DNA of 64,000 nt from Rapidithrix thailandica (GCF_039710355.1 NZ_JBDKWZ010000014.1:62001-126000), one strand, 5' to 3'; counted from the first letter of the stretch, positions 33,559 to 42,690 are shown. Made by a program: numbers and translations. Notes: generated by a model from the letters alone, not told the origin.

Positions 33559-35022
33559 CTATATTTGAACCTTGTAGGTTATGATCTCTTCGTTGATCAT
33601 GGCCCTGATAATGAAAATCCCTGGCCTTTGCTTGGATAAATCAATGGAATTCCTGGTAGTTGTGAAAATAGGTAAACCGGTAAAATCATAGACGTGTATT
33701 TGAATTTTATCCTTTTCATTTAAGACTTCGGGTGGAGTACCTCCGGAGGTTTCGTTACAAGGGTTAATGATTTTTTGAATCTTGTAATGCTTCGGGGAGG
33801 ATTGCTCTAACCGGTAAGTAGTAGCATCGCCACATGGGTAAAGGGAAGTGTTTCCTGAGAGGGTTGCCGGGCTGCCCAAGGCGTTGTGGGGAAGGTCGCT
33901 TCCCAAATCCTCAATAATTTTTTCAATCGGAACTCCCCTGTTCGGGCAATAGGCACAATGGTGTAAGGCAATTACCAAATGATCTCCGTAGCCAAGTACC
34001 GGAGATCCGGAAGAGCCTCCCCGTGTATCGGCATAATAACCGACATCATAACCGGAACCTCCGCATCGTGGGGCCGTTAGGGTATGTACCCGGGCAAATC
34101 CACCTGTGTCATTTATATTATCCGAATTAAGGGCAATGCGTTTACCCCAGGCTGCCGGGTGTTGCGGTATGTAAATCCGTTCGTCTTCTACCGCGCCACC
34201 TGCTCGAAGTTGAAGAAAGCCATAGGTGCTTGACACATTCGTGGGAAGTTGCAACAGTGCATAATCCAAATTGACACTGGACCGGACTAAGGTTGCGGAA
34301 GTGGCCTCAATCGTACCCGGACAGCCCAGCCAGCTATTACAGTTGGTATTGCAATTACTCCCTTGGGCCATAAATTCTACGGTTACGTTGTTGGCATCAC
34401 TCTGATTCTCAATGCAATGTTCGTTGGTCATTAAATGTCCGTCATCACCAACCAACCACCCGGTACAGGCCGAAACACCGTTGATGAGTAGTCTGGCGAC
34501 CGCCTTGGACCTGTCATAGACAAAGGGTTCCGTATTTATATAACAAATGGCATTTCGTGAATTGTCACCCCCGCAAATGGCTTCCTGTGTAATGTCGCCA
34601 TGCGAATATCCCCGGGCGATTTTATCGATATCGTAGCCATAGCCGCCTTTCGAATTTTTACTGAAAATTTCAATAATGGCTTCCTCTCCATACACATGAA
34701 TACTCCAGAAGCTTTTTCGTTTGCTGTCTTGCAGTGAGTATTTCCAGGCTCTGGTGTTTTCTGCATTTCTCACTATGAGGTAATCGTTTTCCGATAGTTC
34801 GAGCCGGGTAAAATGCAAGGCGATATAACTGGCATCTTTTTCATACACCCGTTCCGACCAGACTTTCTGATAGATCTGTGAAGGGTTGCCAATGTAGGGG
34901 TGGGGACTTTGATAAGCGCGTTGAATTTCTTCTCCGACTTGTTTAACAAATGGGTTTGATTGTTGGCCGTAAACATAGCCTGTGGCGATCAAGATGAAAA
35001 AAAGGGTCACTAACTGTTTCAC
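33559..35022 (-). CDS. Trypsin-like serine protease with T9SS sorting domain
   Basis: This 487-residue secreted protease has signal peptide MKQLVTLFFILIATGYVYGQ and an N-terminal propeptide of ~150 residues. The chymotrypsin-fold domain carries catalytic His in GWLVGDDGHLMTNEHCIE, Asp in NLDYALLQLP and Ser in RGGSSGSPVLGYG. Many cysteines suggest disulfides. The last ~80 residues (IQIHVYDFTGLPIFTTTRN to EIITYKVQI) are a type A T9SS C-terminal sorting domain, so export is through the type IX system. It resembles lysyl endopeptidases. It is the only minus-strand gene pair within the accessory zone. Confidence 0.92.
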   Translation of the reverse strand: MKQLVTLFFILIATGYVYGQQSNPFVKQVGEEIQRAYQSPHPYIGNPSQIYQKVWSERVYEKDASYIALHFTRLELSENDYLIVRNAENTRAWKYSLQDSKRKSFWSIHVYGEEAIIEIFSKNSKGGYGYDIDKIARGYSHGDITQEAICGGDNSRNAICYINTEPFVYDRSKAVARLLINGVSACTGWLVGDDGHLMTNEHCIENQSDANNVTVEFMAQGSNCNTNCNSWLGCPGTIEATSATLVRSSVNLDYALLQLPTNVSSTYGFLQLRAGGAVEDERIYIPQHPAAWGKRIALNSDNINDTGGFARVHTLTAPRCGGSGYDVGYYADTRGGSSGSPVLGYGDHLVIALHHCAYCPNRGVPIEKIIEDLGSDLPHNALGSPATLSGNTSLYPCGDATTYRLEQSSPKHYKIQKIINPCNETSGGTPPEVLNEKDKIQIHVYDFTGLPIFTTTRNSIDLSKQRPGIFIIRAMINEEIITYKVQI

Positions 35023-35413
35023 AATGATGAGTTTTTAACATGAATAATTGATTTGTCAGTTATTTTTTTCAAATGGCAGTAGCTGGTCTTTATACAGAAG
35101 GAGGGGCTGTATATCTACCATTTTATAGGTGTTAATTAATATTTATTGAAGCTAGTAAAATCTATTATTTATACCAATAAATACTTAAATATTTTTTGAA
35201 AGTTTTGCCGTTGAATAGTGGATAGCTAACCAGTGGTCGGAGGTGTAACAAACCGGATGGGGGAGAAAGCAAGTTACGTAAAGTTTTTTGTGGAAGTCAT
35301 TAAACATAATGATTTCTCGGAAAAATGCCGGTTTGGCTTTCTCCGGTAAAATACGCCTGTCAGTGTAAGAGTATGGTTTTACACCTTGCAAGTGCTGTTT
35401 TTTGAAATTTGTT
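35023..35413. other. Intergenic region, no gene seen
   Basis: Between two minus-strand genes. It contains CAAATGGCAGTAGC at 35070, an echo of the palindrome at 22927, but no credible frame. A longer minus-strand frame across 35185-35490 overlaps the next gene out of frame and looks accidental. Confidence 0.4.
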
Positions 35414-35731
35414 TTACTCACACCAGGTAGTGTAGTCCAGTTTATTAAAATGGGCACATGTACGGGCTTTTGATTTGGAGATAATGGCATAGGGGTTTTC
35501 TGCCTTTGTCCTTTCCATGGTGTAATAATAATTTTCGTCCTCCCCGTATAACCACCATTCCCCCGACCCTTCGTTCATCCGGGTTACTTTAAATGTAAAA
35601 ACAGAACTTTCTTCAGGGATACTAAAATCACTTGCGGTAAGTATATGCCAGGCATTGGTCAGAACTTCCGTTTTGATGCAGACTATCAGTACTATGACGA
35701 AGCTGATCGTTTTAAATATATTGAGGTTCAT
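35414..35731 (-). CDS. Small exported hypothetical protein (105 aa)
   Basis: This 105-residue protein has an N-terminal hydrophobic segment (IFKTISFVIVLIVCIKTEV), a signal peptide or anchor. The mature part is compact with aromatic beta-strand segments (GSGEWWLYGEDENYYYTMER) and two cysteines near the C-terminus. It looks like a real small exported protein; the family is unknown to me. Same strand as the T9SS protease 390 bases away. Confidence 0.6.
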   Translation of the reverse strand: MNLNIFKTISFVIVLIVCIKTEVLTNAWHILTASDFSIPEESSVFTFKVTRMNEGSGEWWLYGEDENYYYTMERTKAENPYAIISKSKARTCAHFNKLDYTTWCE

Positions 35732-35857
35732 ATGCTGTGCTATTTTTACGATAGGAGAGGTATTCGTTTATTTTTTCTCTAATGTATTCTTTTTGGCTTG
35801 GATAATCGTGCCTTTTGGGACTACTAATTAAAACGATGAAGATTAAATAATAACGTT

Positions 35858-35912
35858 GCAGCGTAAAGTGTATAACACACTAAAATGTATCATACGCTAT
35901 ACCGTTATATGT
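35858..35912 (+). repeat. Cassette-junction-like site m
   Basis: CAGCGTAAAGTGTATA pairs with TATCATACGCT and is followed by ATACCGTTATATGTGG (CCGTTATA at 35902-35909). Geometry matches sites b and e. The marR-S41 gene pair follows. Confidence 0.5.
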
Positions 35913-35985
35913 GGTTTTATCGTCTATAGCTTCTTTTTACGTTCTTTTTGAATTTATCGTAAACCGGATGTTGAGGTGAATATAT

Positions 35986-36029
35986 TTTGATATATCAAAT
36001 AATTACATAATTTTGTTTGATATATCAAA
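35986..36029 (+). promoter_or_regulatory. marR promoter with two identical operator palindromes
   Basis: TTTGATATATCAAA occurs at 35986-35999 and 36016-36029, each a perfect 14-bp palindrome. Between them is TAATTTTG (36008-36015), a TAnnTTTG -7 box; the TTTG of the first palindrome lies 18 bases upstream in the -33 position. A repressor bound to either copy would block the promoter. Confidence 0.8.
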
Positions 36030-36034
36030 TAAAT

Positions 36035-36475
36035 ATGAAATTCAATACTCCTACATCGACCGTTCTTTACTCTATTGAAGAAACCATAAAAGCATATCGA
36101 AGATTATGTCAAAAAAATATCTCCAGTGTTATCCCTGACATCACTGTTGACCAAGCATTAATCTTGATTATGATTAGTCAAAGTGACAAAACCCAGTCTG
36201 AAATTGCAGATTTGGTATTCAAAGATTATGCGTCTATGACAAGAATAATCAGCCTAATGACTTCAAAGGACTACCTTCATAAAACCATAGATAATGCAGA
36301 TAAACGAAAATCAAAACTAACCATAACCGAAAAAGGAAGGGAGGTTTTAAAAAAACTCAAACCTATGATTCGCAAAAATAGAGAGACTGCCTTGGCCAAT
36401 ATATCAGATCAAGAATTACAACAGCTCTTTGAAACATTGCAGAAAATAACTCAAAACTGTCAGTTAAATAAGTAA
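36035..36475 (+). CDS. MarR family transcriptional regulator
   Basis: This 146-residue MarR regulator has winged helix SQSDKTQSEIADLVFKDYAS with recognition helix YASMTRIISLMTSKDYLHKT and wing IDNADKRKSKLTITEKGREV. The ATG at 36035 is chosen over a TTG at 36017, since the TTG is inside the operator. Two perfect palindromes flank its -7 box, so it should repress itself. Its stop is 4 bases before the S41 protease start, making an operon. Confidence 0.93.
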   Translation: MKFNTPTSTVLYSIEETIKAYRRLCQKNISSVIPDITVDQALILIMISQSDKTQSEIADLVFKDYASMTRIISLMTSKDYLHKTIDNADKRKSKLTITEKGREVLKKLKPMIRKNRETALANISDQELQQLFETLQKITQNCQLNK

Positions 36476-36479
36476 ATAA

Positions 36480-37496
36480 ATGAAGTGGCTTACTTTTTTA
36501 TTTCTGCTGATCACTACAACTGTGTTGGCTCAAGAAAAAACGGATTACAACAGGATAATCGACACATTGGTTGATAAAACAATAGACTACTATATATTTC
36601 CCGAAAAAGCGGAATTCATTAAAACGAAATTGTCAAATGTATCAAAGAACAATCCCTTCATAAATTTATCTAAGAGTCAATTTGCCGATACCATTACAAC
36701 AATTCTAAGGAAAGAAAGTAAGGATAAACACTTCACTCTGCTTTACAGACCCAACTTTTTAAGGAATACCGAAACTAAAAAAGACCAACAGAAAAAGTTC
36801 AACGAAATCAATAGACGATGGAATTTTGGATTTGATTTAGTGGAAAGACTTTCCGGAAATATTGGTTATATAAATTATTCCGGATTTGCCGAATCTAATT
36901 CCTCCAAAGCAACTTTAGCTGCCGCCATGAATTTTTTGGCTAATACGAATTCTTTAATCCTTGATTTAAGGAATAATCGCGGTGGTGACGGACCCATGAT
37001 GTTGCTTTTTTGTAGTTATTTCTTTGAGCATCAATTAGCCTTGAGCAAAACCTACTACAGGCATAACAATAAAACGGTTACAAACAAAACCAGGTCTAAG
37101 GTTACAGGTGAAAAATATTTAGATAAACCAATCTATGTATTAACGAGTAAAAATACATTCTCTGCGGCTGAAGCATTAAGTTATAACCTGCAACAAAAAG
37201 GAATAGCAACCATAATCGGAGAAAAAACCGCAGGGGCGGCTAACCCGGTAGAAATGTGGGTAATAAATAATGATTTTCTGTTTTTTATTCCGGTTGGTAA
37301 TGAAACCAATCTGATCAGTAATACAAATTGGGAGCATACAGGCGTACAACCTAGTTATAACATATCCCACGACAAGGCATTGGAAAAAGCTCAAATTGTA
37401 GCATTAGAATACATTTTAAAACAACAGATAATAACCGAATTGTCGAAAGAGGAAATTGAAAAAAGAATAATCGATTTATCTGAAAAAATAGAATAA
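36480..37496 (+). CDS. S41 family peptidase
   Basis: This 338-residue secreted serine peptidase of the C-terminal-processing-protease type has signal peptide MKWLTFLFLLITTTVLAQ. The core has GNIGYINYSGFAESNSSKAT, LILDLRNNRGGDGPMMLLF, the catalytic serine in LTSKNTFSAAEALSYNL and the lysine in IIGEKTAGAANPVEMW. No PDZ domain is evident, as in the simpler Bacteroidota members. It lies 4 bases after marR and should be co-regulated by it. Confidence 0.92.
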   Translation: MKWLTFLFLLITTTVLAQEKTDYNRIIDTLVDKTIDYYIFPEKAEFIKTKLSNVSKNNPFINLSKSQFADTITTILRKESKDKHFTLLYRPNFLRNTETKKDQQKKFNEINRRWNFGFDLVERLSGNIGYINYSGFAESNSSKATLAAAMNFLANTNSLILDLRNNRGGDGPMMLLFCSYFFEHQLALSKTYYRHNNKTVTNKTRSKVTGEKYLDKPIYVLTSKNTFSAAEALSYNLQQKGIATIIGEKTAGAANPVEMWVINNDFLFFIPVGNETNLISNTNWEHTGVQPSYNISHDKALEKAQIVALEYILKQQIITELSKEEIEKRIIDLSEKIE

Positions 37497-37528
37497 TCCG
37501 AAAGACTGGTTCACTCTTTAAAAACATA

Positions 37529-37678
37529 GAAGTGATTTAAACTTATAGTTTTTGACCGAAAATGAAATCAAAATCGGCTCATCAAGGCACTTTTTGAAAA
37601 GCTATTGTTGAAAAAAGTAACACAGAGGAGGCGTTTTTGAAACATTTTTCAGGAAAAAGAAAAAGTTTAATTCACTTC
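37529..37678. mobile_element. MITE family 1, copy with 11-bp deletion
   Basis: A 150-bp element, GAAGTGATTTAAACTTATAG to AAAAAGTTTAATTCACTTC, with target duplication ATA at 37526-37528 and 37679-37681. Relative to 19221 it lacks GAGAATAGCCA. It ends 26 bases before the ATG of the serine hydrolase. Confidence 0.9.
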
Positions 37679-37704
37679 ATAACATGAAACTCACCAAAAC
37701 AGAT

Positions 37705-39135
37705 ATGAAAAAAATACTTTTACTCCTTCTCGTCCTATTTGCTTATTCATGCACTCAAAAAAACAAGACATTCAAAGAAAACCCCAAGGTAAGGGAAATT
37801 GCTAATTATCTAGACTCATTAGAGGGCTTTAGCGGTGCGGTTTTAATAGCAAAAAACGACAGCATTTTATTTGAAAAAGCGTATGGTTTTGCGCATCTCG
37901 GACACAAAGTGAAAAATAATACATCCACAAAATTTTCATACGCTTCTATTGGAAAATCTTTTACAGCAGTTGCCATATTCCAATTAATCCAATCCGGTAA
38001 AATATCACTGGAGGATCCCATTGGGAAGTTTCTTCCGGGCTACCCCAATAAGACGGTGAGAGACTCTGTAAGCATCAAGTTGCTACTTTCTCACAGAAGT
38101 GGTTTGCCTAACTATTTTGCTTCGGAAAAGTTTATCAATACTTCAAAAGAACAATTTAGAACTATGGAAGACCTTGCTCCTTTGTATGAAAACGAGCCAA
38201 TGGAGTCAAAACCAAATCAATTTTTTGATTATAGAAATACAAACTATATTCTTTTGGGAAGGATTATCGAAGTGGTTTCGAAAATGCCGTACGAGCAGTA
38301 CATAAAGGAGAATGTCTTTGCAAGAGCAAACATGAAACATACGGGTAATTTTGATACTGACCACCCCATAGAAAATGCAGCGGAAGGGTATATGTTGTCA
38401 AATGTATATCCCAACAAACTCCAAAATACATTTTTTATGAGTGCGGTGAAAGGTACCTCTGCCGGAGGTGGTTACTCAACCTTAGAGGATCTGTATAAAT
38501 TTGCTACTTCCTTTAAAAACAACCAACTGTTGGATGCTAAGTATACCAATGTAATGAAAACGGAAAGGCCCAATGACTCATACGGCTTTGGGATGCAGTT
38601 TCCACGGGCAAAAGATTCAGGCATCTTCGGACATAGCGGTGGTCATTTTGGGGTAGGTGCTGAATGGAGAGTTTTTGAAAAACAAGGTTATACGGTAATC
38701 CTTTTAACAAATAAAGATTTAGACCAGGGGTTTTTAGATGCTCGGTTTTTTATACAAAAAACGATTGCCGGTTCAACACCCATGTTAGATAGTTATTTTT
38801 TTACAAAAAAACTTGTGAAAATGACTTTGGAAGAAGGGCTGGAAAAAGCGCAACAGGTAATCGCCGACACGGATAAAAAAGTATCGGAAATGGGTTTGAA
38901 TGCAAAGGGTTATGAAATGATAAAAAGAGGTCTTTACAAAAAAGCAATTGCTATTTTTAAGCTCGAAGTGTTTGTTTTTCCTGAGTCTTATGATGCCTAC
39001 GATTCTCTTGGTGAAGCCTATATGATGAATGGCGATACCGGAGAGGCAATTGAAAATTATAAAAAAAGTTTGGCACTAAATCCTGAAAATACCAATGCAA
39101 TTGAAAAACTAAAAGACTTACAGGAAAATCTGTAG
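37705..39135 (+). CDS. Serine hydrolase, beta-lactamase/class C family lipoprotein with TPR tail
   Basis: This 476-residue lipoprotein (signal MKKILLLLLVLFAYSC, lipid cysteine at 16) has a penicillin-binding-fold domain: S-x-x-K is SIGK at residues 81-84, the tyrosine motif is in FDYRNTNYILLG and the third motif in FGHSGGHFGVG. The C-terminal ~80 residues are TPR-like (KKAIAIFKLEVFVFPESYDA, ENYKKSLALNPENTNA). It is probably an esterase or peptidase instead of a true beta-lactamase. I prefer the ATG at 37705 for its proper signal peptide over 37684. A MITE sits just upstream. Confidence 0.92.
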   Translation: MKKILLLLLVLFAYSCTQKNKTFKENPKVREIANYLDSLEGFSGAVLIAKNDSILFEKAYGFAHLGHKVKNNTSTKFSYASIGKSFTAVAIFQLIQSGKISLEDPIGKFLPGYPNKTVRDSVSIKLLLSHRSGLPNYFASEKFINTSKEQFRTMEDLAPLYENEPMESKPNQFFDYRNTNYILLGRIIEVVSKMPYEQYIKENVFARANMKHTGNFDTDHPIENAAEGYMLSNVYPNKLQNTFFMSAVKGTSAGGGYSTLEDLYKFATSFKNNQLLDAKYTNVMKTERPNDSYGFGMQFPRAKDSGIFGHSGGHFGVGAEWRVFEKQGYTVILLTNKDLDQGFLDARFFIQKTIAGSTPMLDSYFFTKKLVKMTLEEGLEKAQQVIADTDKKVSEMGLNAKGYEMIKRGLYKKAIAIFKLEVFVFPESYDAYDSLGEAYMMNGDTGEAIENYKKSLALNPENTNAIEKLKDLQENL

Positions 39136-39204
39136 ATTACACATTGCATTGGATAAGTGCAATTGTGGTTAATCTTTTAATTCATTGCATACTTTTAAGT
39201 CGTA

Positions 39205-39256
39205 AACCGAAAAACTAGCGCATAAGAACTACGGCTCATGAGCGGGCCCGTTGTGG
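39205..39256 (+). repeat. Cassette-junction-like site g
   Basis: AACCGAAAAACTAGCGCATAA, then AACTACGGCTCATGAGCGGGCCCGTTGTGGGTG (CCGTTGTG at 39248-39255). Stem pairing is weaker than in sites b, d and e. Confidence 0.4.
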
Positions 39257-39508
39257 GTGAATTTTGTGATGCAACAAATACATACAAGAATAATCCTGAC
39301 AGTTGGTACTTTTGTTCAGTGAATATAATAAAGTAAACTTGTACAGAAATTTGGCAAGACAAAAATCTAAAAAGGGTGTGTTGTCATACATAGCAAAAGG
39401 TATCATGAGGGAGTGAATACGGACGTAGAACTATTTATTTCAAGGGCCGAATAGAAAGATCCCAAGGGTTGTAAATTAGTTTGCCCATATATTTAAACAT
39501 AAAGAGAC

Positions 39509-40711
39509 TTGACGATAAAACAACTTCAACGAGCAACATTACAATGCCAAGGGCTAACGAAAAAATACCCATTTGGAAAGGGTAAGAAAGCGGCATTATC
39601 AGTATTGGAGCATCTTGGCTATGTTCAAATTGATACACTGTCGGTTGTTGAGCGAGCGCATCATCATACCTTGTGGTCAAGGCTGCCAGACTACCAAACA
39701 GAATACTTAGATCAGTTGGTAGAAGAGCGTGACGTATTTGAATATTGGTTTCACGCGGCCTCTTATTTACCCATGAAGGATTTTCGCTACGCTTTACCTC
39801 AAATGCGTCAATTCAAACGAGGTGAAGCACGCTTTTACAATACTATTGACCCCAAAATCCTTGATTATGTACACGATAAAATTCGTTTAGACGGTCCGCA
39901 AAAAGCCAGGGATTTTGCGTCTCATAACAAAAAGTCAGGAAGCTGGTGGGACTGGAAGCCAACCAAAATTGCCCTTGAAAGACTTTTTATGCAAGGAGAT
40001 TTAATGGTATGTGGTCGTGAGGGTATGGAAAAAATCTATGACCTGACAGAAAGAGTACTACCCGGTACCGTCAATACTACTGAGCCTGGTTCTTTGGAAT
40101 TTGCTGAATATTTAGTCAAAACATATTTGCGCGCTTATGGTATTACAACAATTAAACAAATAACACACCTAAGAACGGGGAAAGCGCTGCGAAAAAACGC
40201 TGAACAAGTGCTGCAAACAATGCTTGAAGCCCAAACAGTGCAGCAAGTAAAGATTGATGGGATGCCAACAATTTTTGCACTTAGCGACTTACTTGAAAAT
40301 TCCATCAAAAAGCCATCTCCCAGTATACGGTTATTGTCTCCTTTTGATAATTCTGTTATTCACCGGGAGCGTTTAGAGCAGCTATTTGGTTTTGATTTCC
40401 GTCTCGAATGTTACACTCCGAAACCCAAAAGGCAGTATGGTTATTTTTGTTTGCCTATTCTGTTTGGAGATGAATTTATCGGACGCATCGATTGCAAAGC
40501 GCATCGTAAAAATAATCAATTTGAGATTATTCATTTGCACATTGAAAAAAGACAGGGGGACATCGAAGTATGGTTGAAACCGTTAGTAAAAACAATACAA
40601 CAGTTTGCTATTTTTAATGGTTGCCAGTCAATCAGGCTTTCTCAAGTAAATTCTCCCAAATTGTTAGGTATACTAAAGCCGTTTTTTGCAGAGAACGAAA
40701 TGATGTTTTGA
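39509..40711 (+). CDS. YcaQ/AlkZ-family winged-helix DNA glycosylase
   Basis: This 400-residue protein has the family opening LGYVQIDTLSVVERAHHHTL, with the Q-x-D (QID) catalytic motif of the YcaQ branch, and three winged-helix domains. The segment ISSxx-type interior and LSPFDNSVIHRERLEQLFGF with CYTPKPKRQYGYFCLPIL are the conserved C-terminal part. YcaQ enzymes unhook interstrand DNA crosslinks. The start is a TTG; no in-frame ATG precedes the conserved region. It stands alone between sites g and the decayed gene at 40858. Confidence 0.92.
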   Translation: MTIKQLQRATLQCQGLTKKYPFGKGKKAALSVLEHLGYVQIDTLSVVERAHHHTLWSRLPDYQTEYLDQLVEERDVFEYWFHAASYLPMKDFRYALPQMRQFKRGEARFYNTIDPKILDYVHDKIRLDGPQKARDFASHNKKSGSWWDWKPTKIALERLFMQGDLMVCGREGMEKIYDLTERVLPGTVNTTEPGSLEFAEYLVKTYLRAYGITTIKQITHLRTGKALRKNAEQVLQTMLEAQTVQQVKIDGMPTIFALSDLLENSIKKPSPSIRLLSPFDNSVIHRERLEQLFGFDFRLECYTPKPKRQYGYFCLPILFGDEFIGRIDCKAHRKNNQFEIIHLHIEKRQGDIEVWLKPLVKTIQQFAIFNGCQSIRLSQVNSPKLLGILKPFFAENEMMF

Positions 40712-40857
40712 TCGTATTCAGTATTTAATTGATACACAAGAGCGTTGTGAACCCAAATAAAATCATGTTGGAATAATACATTGAAGAGTGCCGGTAAAAA
40801 TGGTTATATCATTGGTATAAGGCCAATCTAATTTTGCATTAAATAAAATTCAAAATT

Positions 40858-41205
40858 ATGCAAATCGTAAAAATTGAACCATTTAAATTCAATGGCACTC
40901 GAACTACCAATGAGAACAATAATGCTGATGGGCAAATTGTCAAATTATAGCAAGGATTTATGAATAAAAACATCCTTGATCAAATCCCTGACAAGGTAGA
41001 TAACGTAATATATTTTTTGGATACAGAACCATACAAGGTGATATAGTGTATAGCGAAAAACCTGATCGTTTCTAAAATTATTCGATGGAGGAAAGTACAT
41101 TAAAACTTCTGCCAAAGGGGATTTAATGAAAGTAGTTAAACCATTGGGAATTTGACAAAGAAACTAATTGTATAAGTGTACTGCGGGCGCAGATGCATAT
41201 AATCT
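40858..41205 (+). pseudogene. GyrI-like / effector-binding-domain pseudogene
   Basis: The frame starts MQIVKIEPFKFNGTRTTNEN and stops at 40950. Continuing in shifted frames one reads QGFMNKNILDQIPDKVDNVI, YFLDTEPYKVI and later YIKTSAKGDLMKVVKPLGI. These are the successive blocks of a Bacteroidota GyrI-like (AraC effector-binding) domain protein of ~155 residues. At least three stops or frameshifts and an internal deletion are present. YcaQ gene end and site h flank it. Confidence 0.7.
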
Positions 41206-41208
41206 AAT

Positions 41209-41268
41209 CGGTAAATGAGTAACGAGTGCGTGGAAATCCCGCACTACGTTGATACTAGACCGTTGTAT
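41209..41268 (+). repeat. Cassette-junction-like site h
   Basis: The outer arms CGGT (41209) and ACCG, with inner arms GAGTGCG and CGCACTAC around TGGAAATCC, end in TAGACCGTTGTATACC (CCGTTGTA at 41260-41267). The next gene starts 11 bases later. Confidence 0.6.
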
Positions 41269-41277
41269 ACCATAAAA

Positions 41278-42051
41278 ATGAACACTATGAAACAATTAAT
41301 GACTTTATTATTGACACTATTATCTTTAAACATTTTTGCAGAAAAAATTGACGGACCTGCAAATGTTAGAAAAGAACCGAATGGGGTGAAAATTATCTCT
41401 CTTTACGATAATGTAGTTGTGGAGTGTACCGAGATAAAAGAAGGGTGGTATACAATTGGAATAACTGTACAACTGACTAAAGAACAATATGAGAGATCCA
41501 AAGCAAAGGATGTAATGCCTGCCGGTTCGAAACTGTATAGTCCTAAAAATGAATTGCTTGGAGAAACCTTGGTGGATTTGTCACTGGATATACTTTCATC
41601 GGGAGGTCCAAAAGATAACAAATGGTATAACGCCACAGTTATAGGGCATACTTATAAATCAAATATCAGGCTTGAGTCAATCCCTGAGATTGCATTAAAG
41701 TCAATTTTAATCAATGAGAAAAAGAATTTAACAGAGTCAGAATTTGACAAGTATTTAAAATCGTTTGGTTTTGAAAGGAGTGAGTTTCTTGGGCGGTTTG
41801 ATGATAAATATGTGGAGTATATGATTTATGAAAACTGGATAGATGACCCGTCTCCCATGGATAGAATTCGGTTGATTTTTAAAAATTCACAATTGATCGC
41901 CATCGTTCATACAAGAGATTTGGGGGTTAATTATGTACAACCTATAAACTTAATAAGTGGGCGAAAGATTACAATATTTAAGGAGATGGATTCATTAGAA
42001 AAAGAAAAATTTATAAAAATGAACCGGGAAGTTTATACAGGTGTGGATTAA
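41278..42051 (+). CDS. Exported SH3-domain protein (hypothetical)
   Basis: This 257-residue protein has signal peptide MNTMKQLMTLLLTLLSLNIF followed by AEK. It then has a short SH3-like domain (IDGPANVRKEPNGVKIISLY, CTEIKEGWYTIGITVQ) and a C-terminal domain of unknown fold (LTESEFDKYLKSFGFERSEF). The ATG at 41278 is preferred because the frame upstream runs through cassette-like site h. It probably acts in the periplasm. Function unknown. Confidence 0.75.
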   Translation: MNTMKQLMTLLLTLLSLNIFAEKIDGPANVRKEPNGVKIISLYDNVVVECTEIKEGWYTIGITVQLTKEQYERSKAKDVMPAGSKLYSPKNELLGETLVDLSLDILSSGGPKDNKWYNATVIGHTYKSNIRLESIPEIALKSILINEKKNLTESEFDKYLKSFGFERSEFLGRFDDKYVEYMIYENWIDDPSPMDRIRLIFKNSQLIAIVHTRDLGVNYVQPINLISGRKITIFKEMDSLEKEKFIKMNREVYTGVD

Positions 42052-42195
42052 TTTACGGTAACGGATATGAATCAACGTGTAGAATGTAACTTGAAAAACT
42101 TCCCTTGCAGCACAGGAGGGAACTTATACATTTCCCACTAGTAGTTGTCGGTCAATTTTGGTCAAGAACTTTGAAAATATAGCAAACTAGAACGA

Positions 42196-42690
42196 ATGGA
42201 CGATAAGCTGAAAGCAATCAAAACGGAAGTTTACGACAAATGCGGTTTAAGAATTTCTGATGTGAATACAGAAACCGAAAGCAAAGAATATGATGCGTGC
42301 CGGTTTAAATTAAACGGGTTGAATATCGTTTGTAGAAACGCAAAAATAACTCCTAAAAAAGTCGGGCAATTTGTAACGTTCTGGAAACGGAATAACAATG
42401 GCTCAATTGAACCGCTGGATGATAATGATCCCATAGATTTTTATGTTGTAAACGTTCGGAGCAAAGACCGGTTCGGACAGTTTGTTTTCCCCAAATCAGT
42501 GCTACTTAAAAAGGGTATCCTTTCAACAGACAAAAAAGAAGGAAAACGGGCTTTCCGGGTTTATCCAAATTGGGACATGGCGAAAAATAACCAAGCGGAA
42601 AAAACACAAAAGTGGCAACTGGATTATTTTTACGAAATTGGGGAATCCGTTGATTTGAAAAAAGTAAATGAATTATATAGCGCAAAATGA
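42196..42690 (+). CDS. MepB family protein
   Basis: This 164-residue MepB-like protein has conserved blocks EYDACRFKLNGLNIVCRNAK, ITPKKVGQFVTFWKRNNNGS, PIDFYVVNVRSKDRFGQFVF and GKRAFRVYPNWDMAKNNQAE. MepB is encoded with the MepA efflux pump in staphylococci but also occurs alone, as here. The biochemical role is not known. Length is typical. Single gene. Confidence 0.88.
   Translation: MDDKLKAIKTEVYDKCGLRISDVNTETESKEYDACRFKLNGLNIVCRNAKITPKKVGQFVTFWKRNNNGSIEPLDDNDPIDFYVVNVRSKDRFGQFVFPKSVLLKKGILSTDKKEGKRAFRVYPNWDMAKNNQAEKTQKWQLDYFYEIGESVDLKKVNELYSAK

Noticed and set aside
35185..35490. 101-residue minus-strand frame
   Set aside because: It overlaps the 105-residue exported-protein gene in another frame and has no domain or signal; it looks like a shadow extension.
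21219..42690. Canonical integron (intI plus attC)
   Set aside because: No tyrosine-recombinase gene is in the window and the 3' boxes (CCGTTGTG) do not fit GTTRRRY; so I report only a junction-like pattern.
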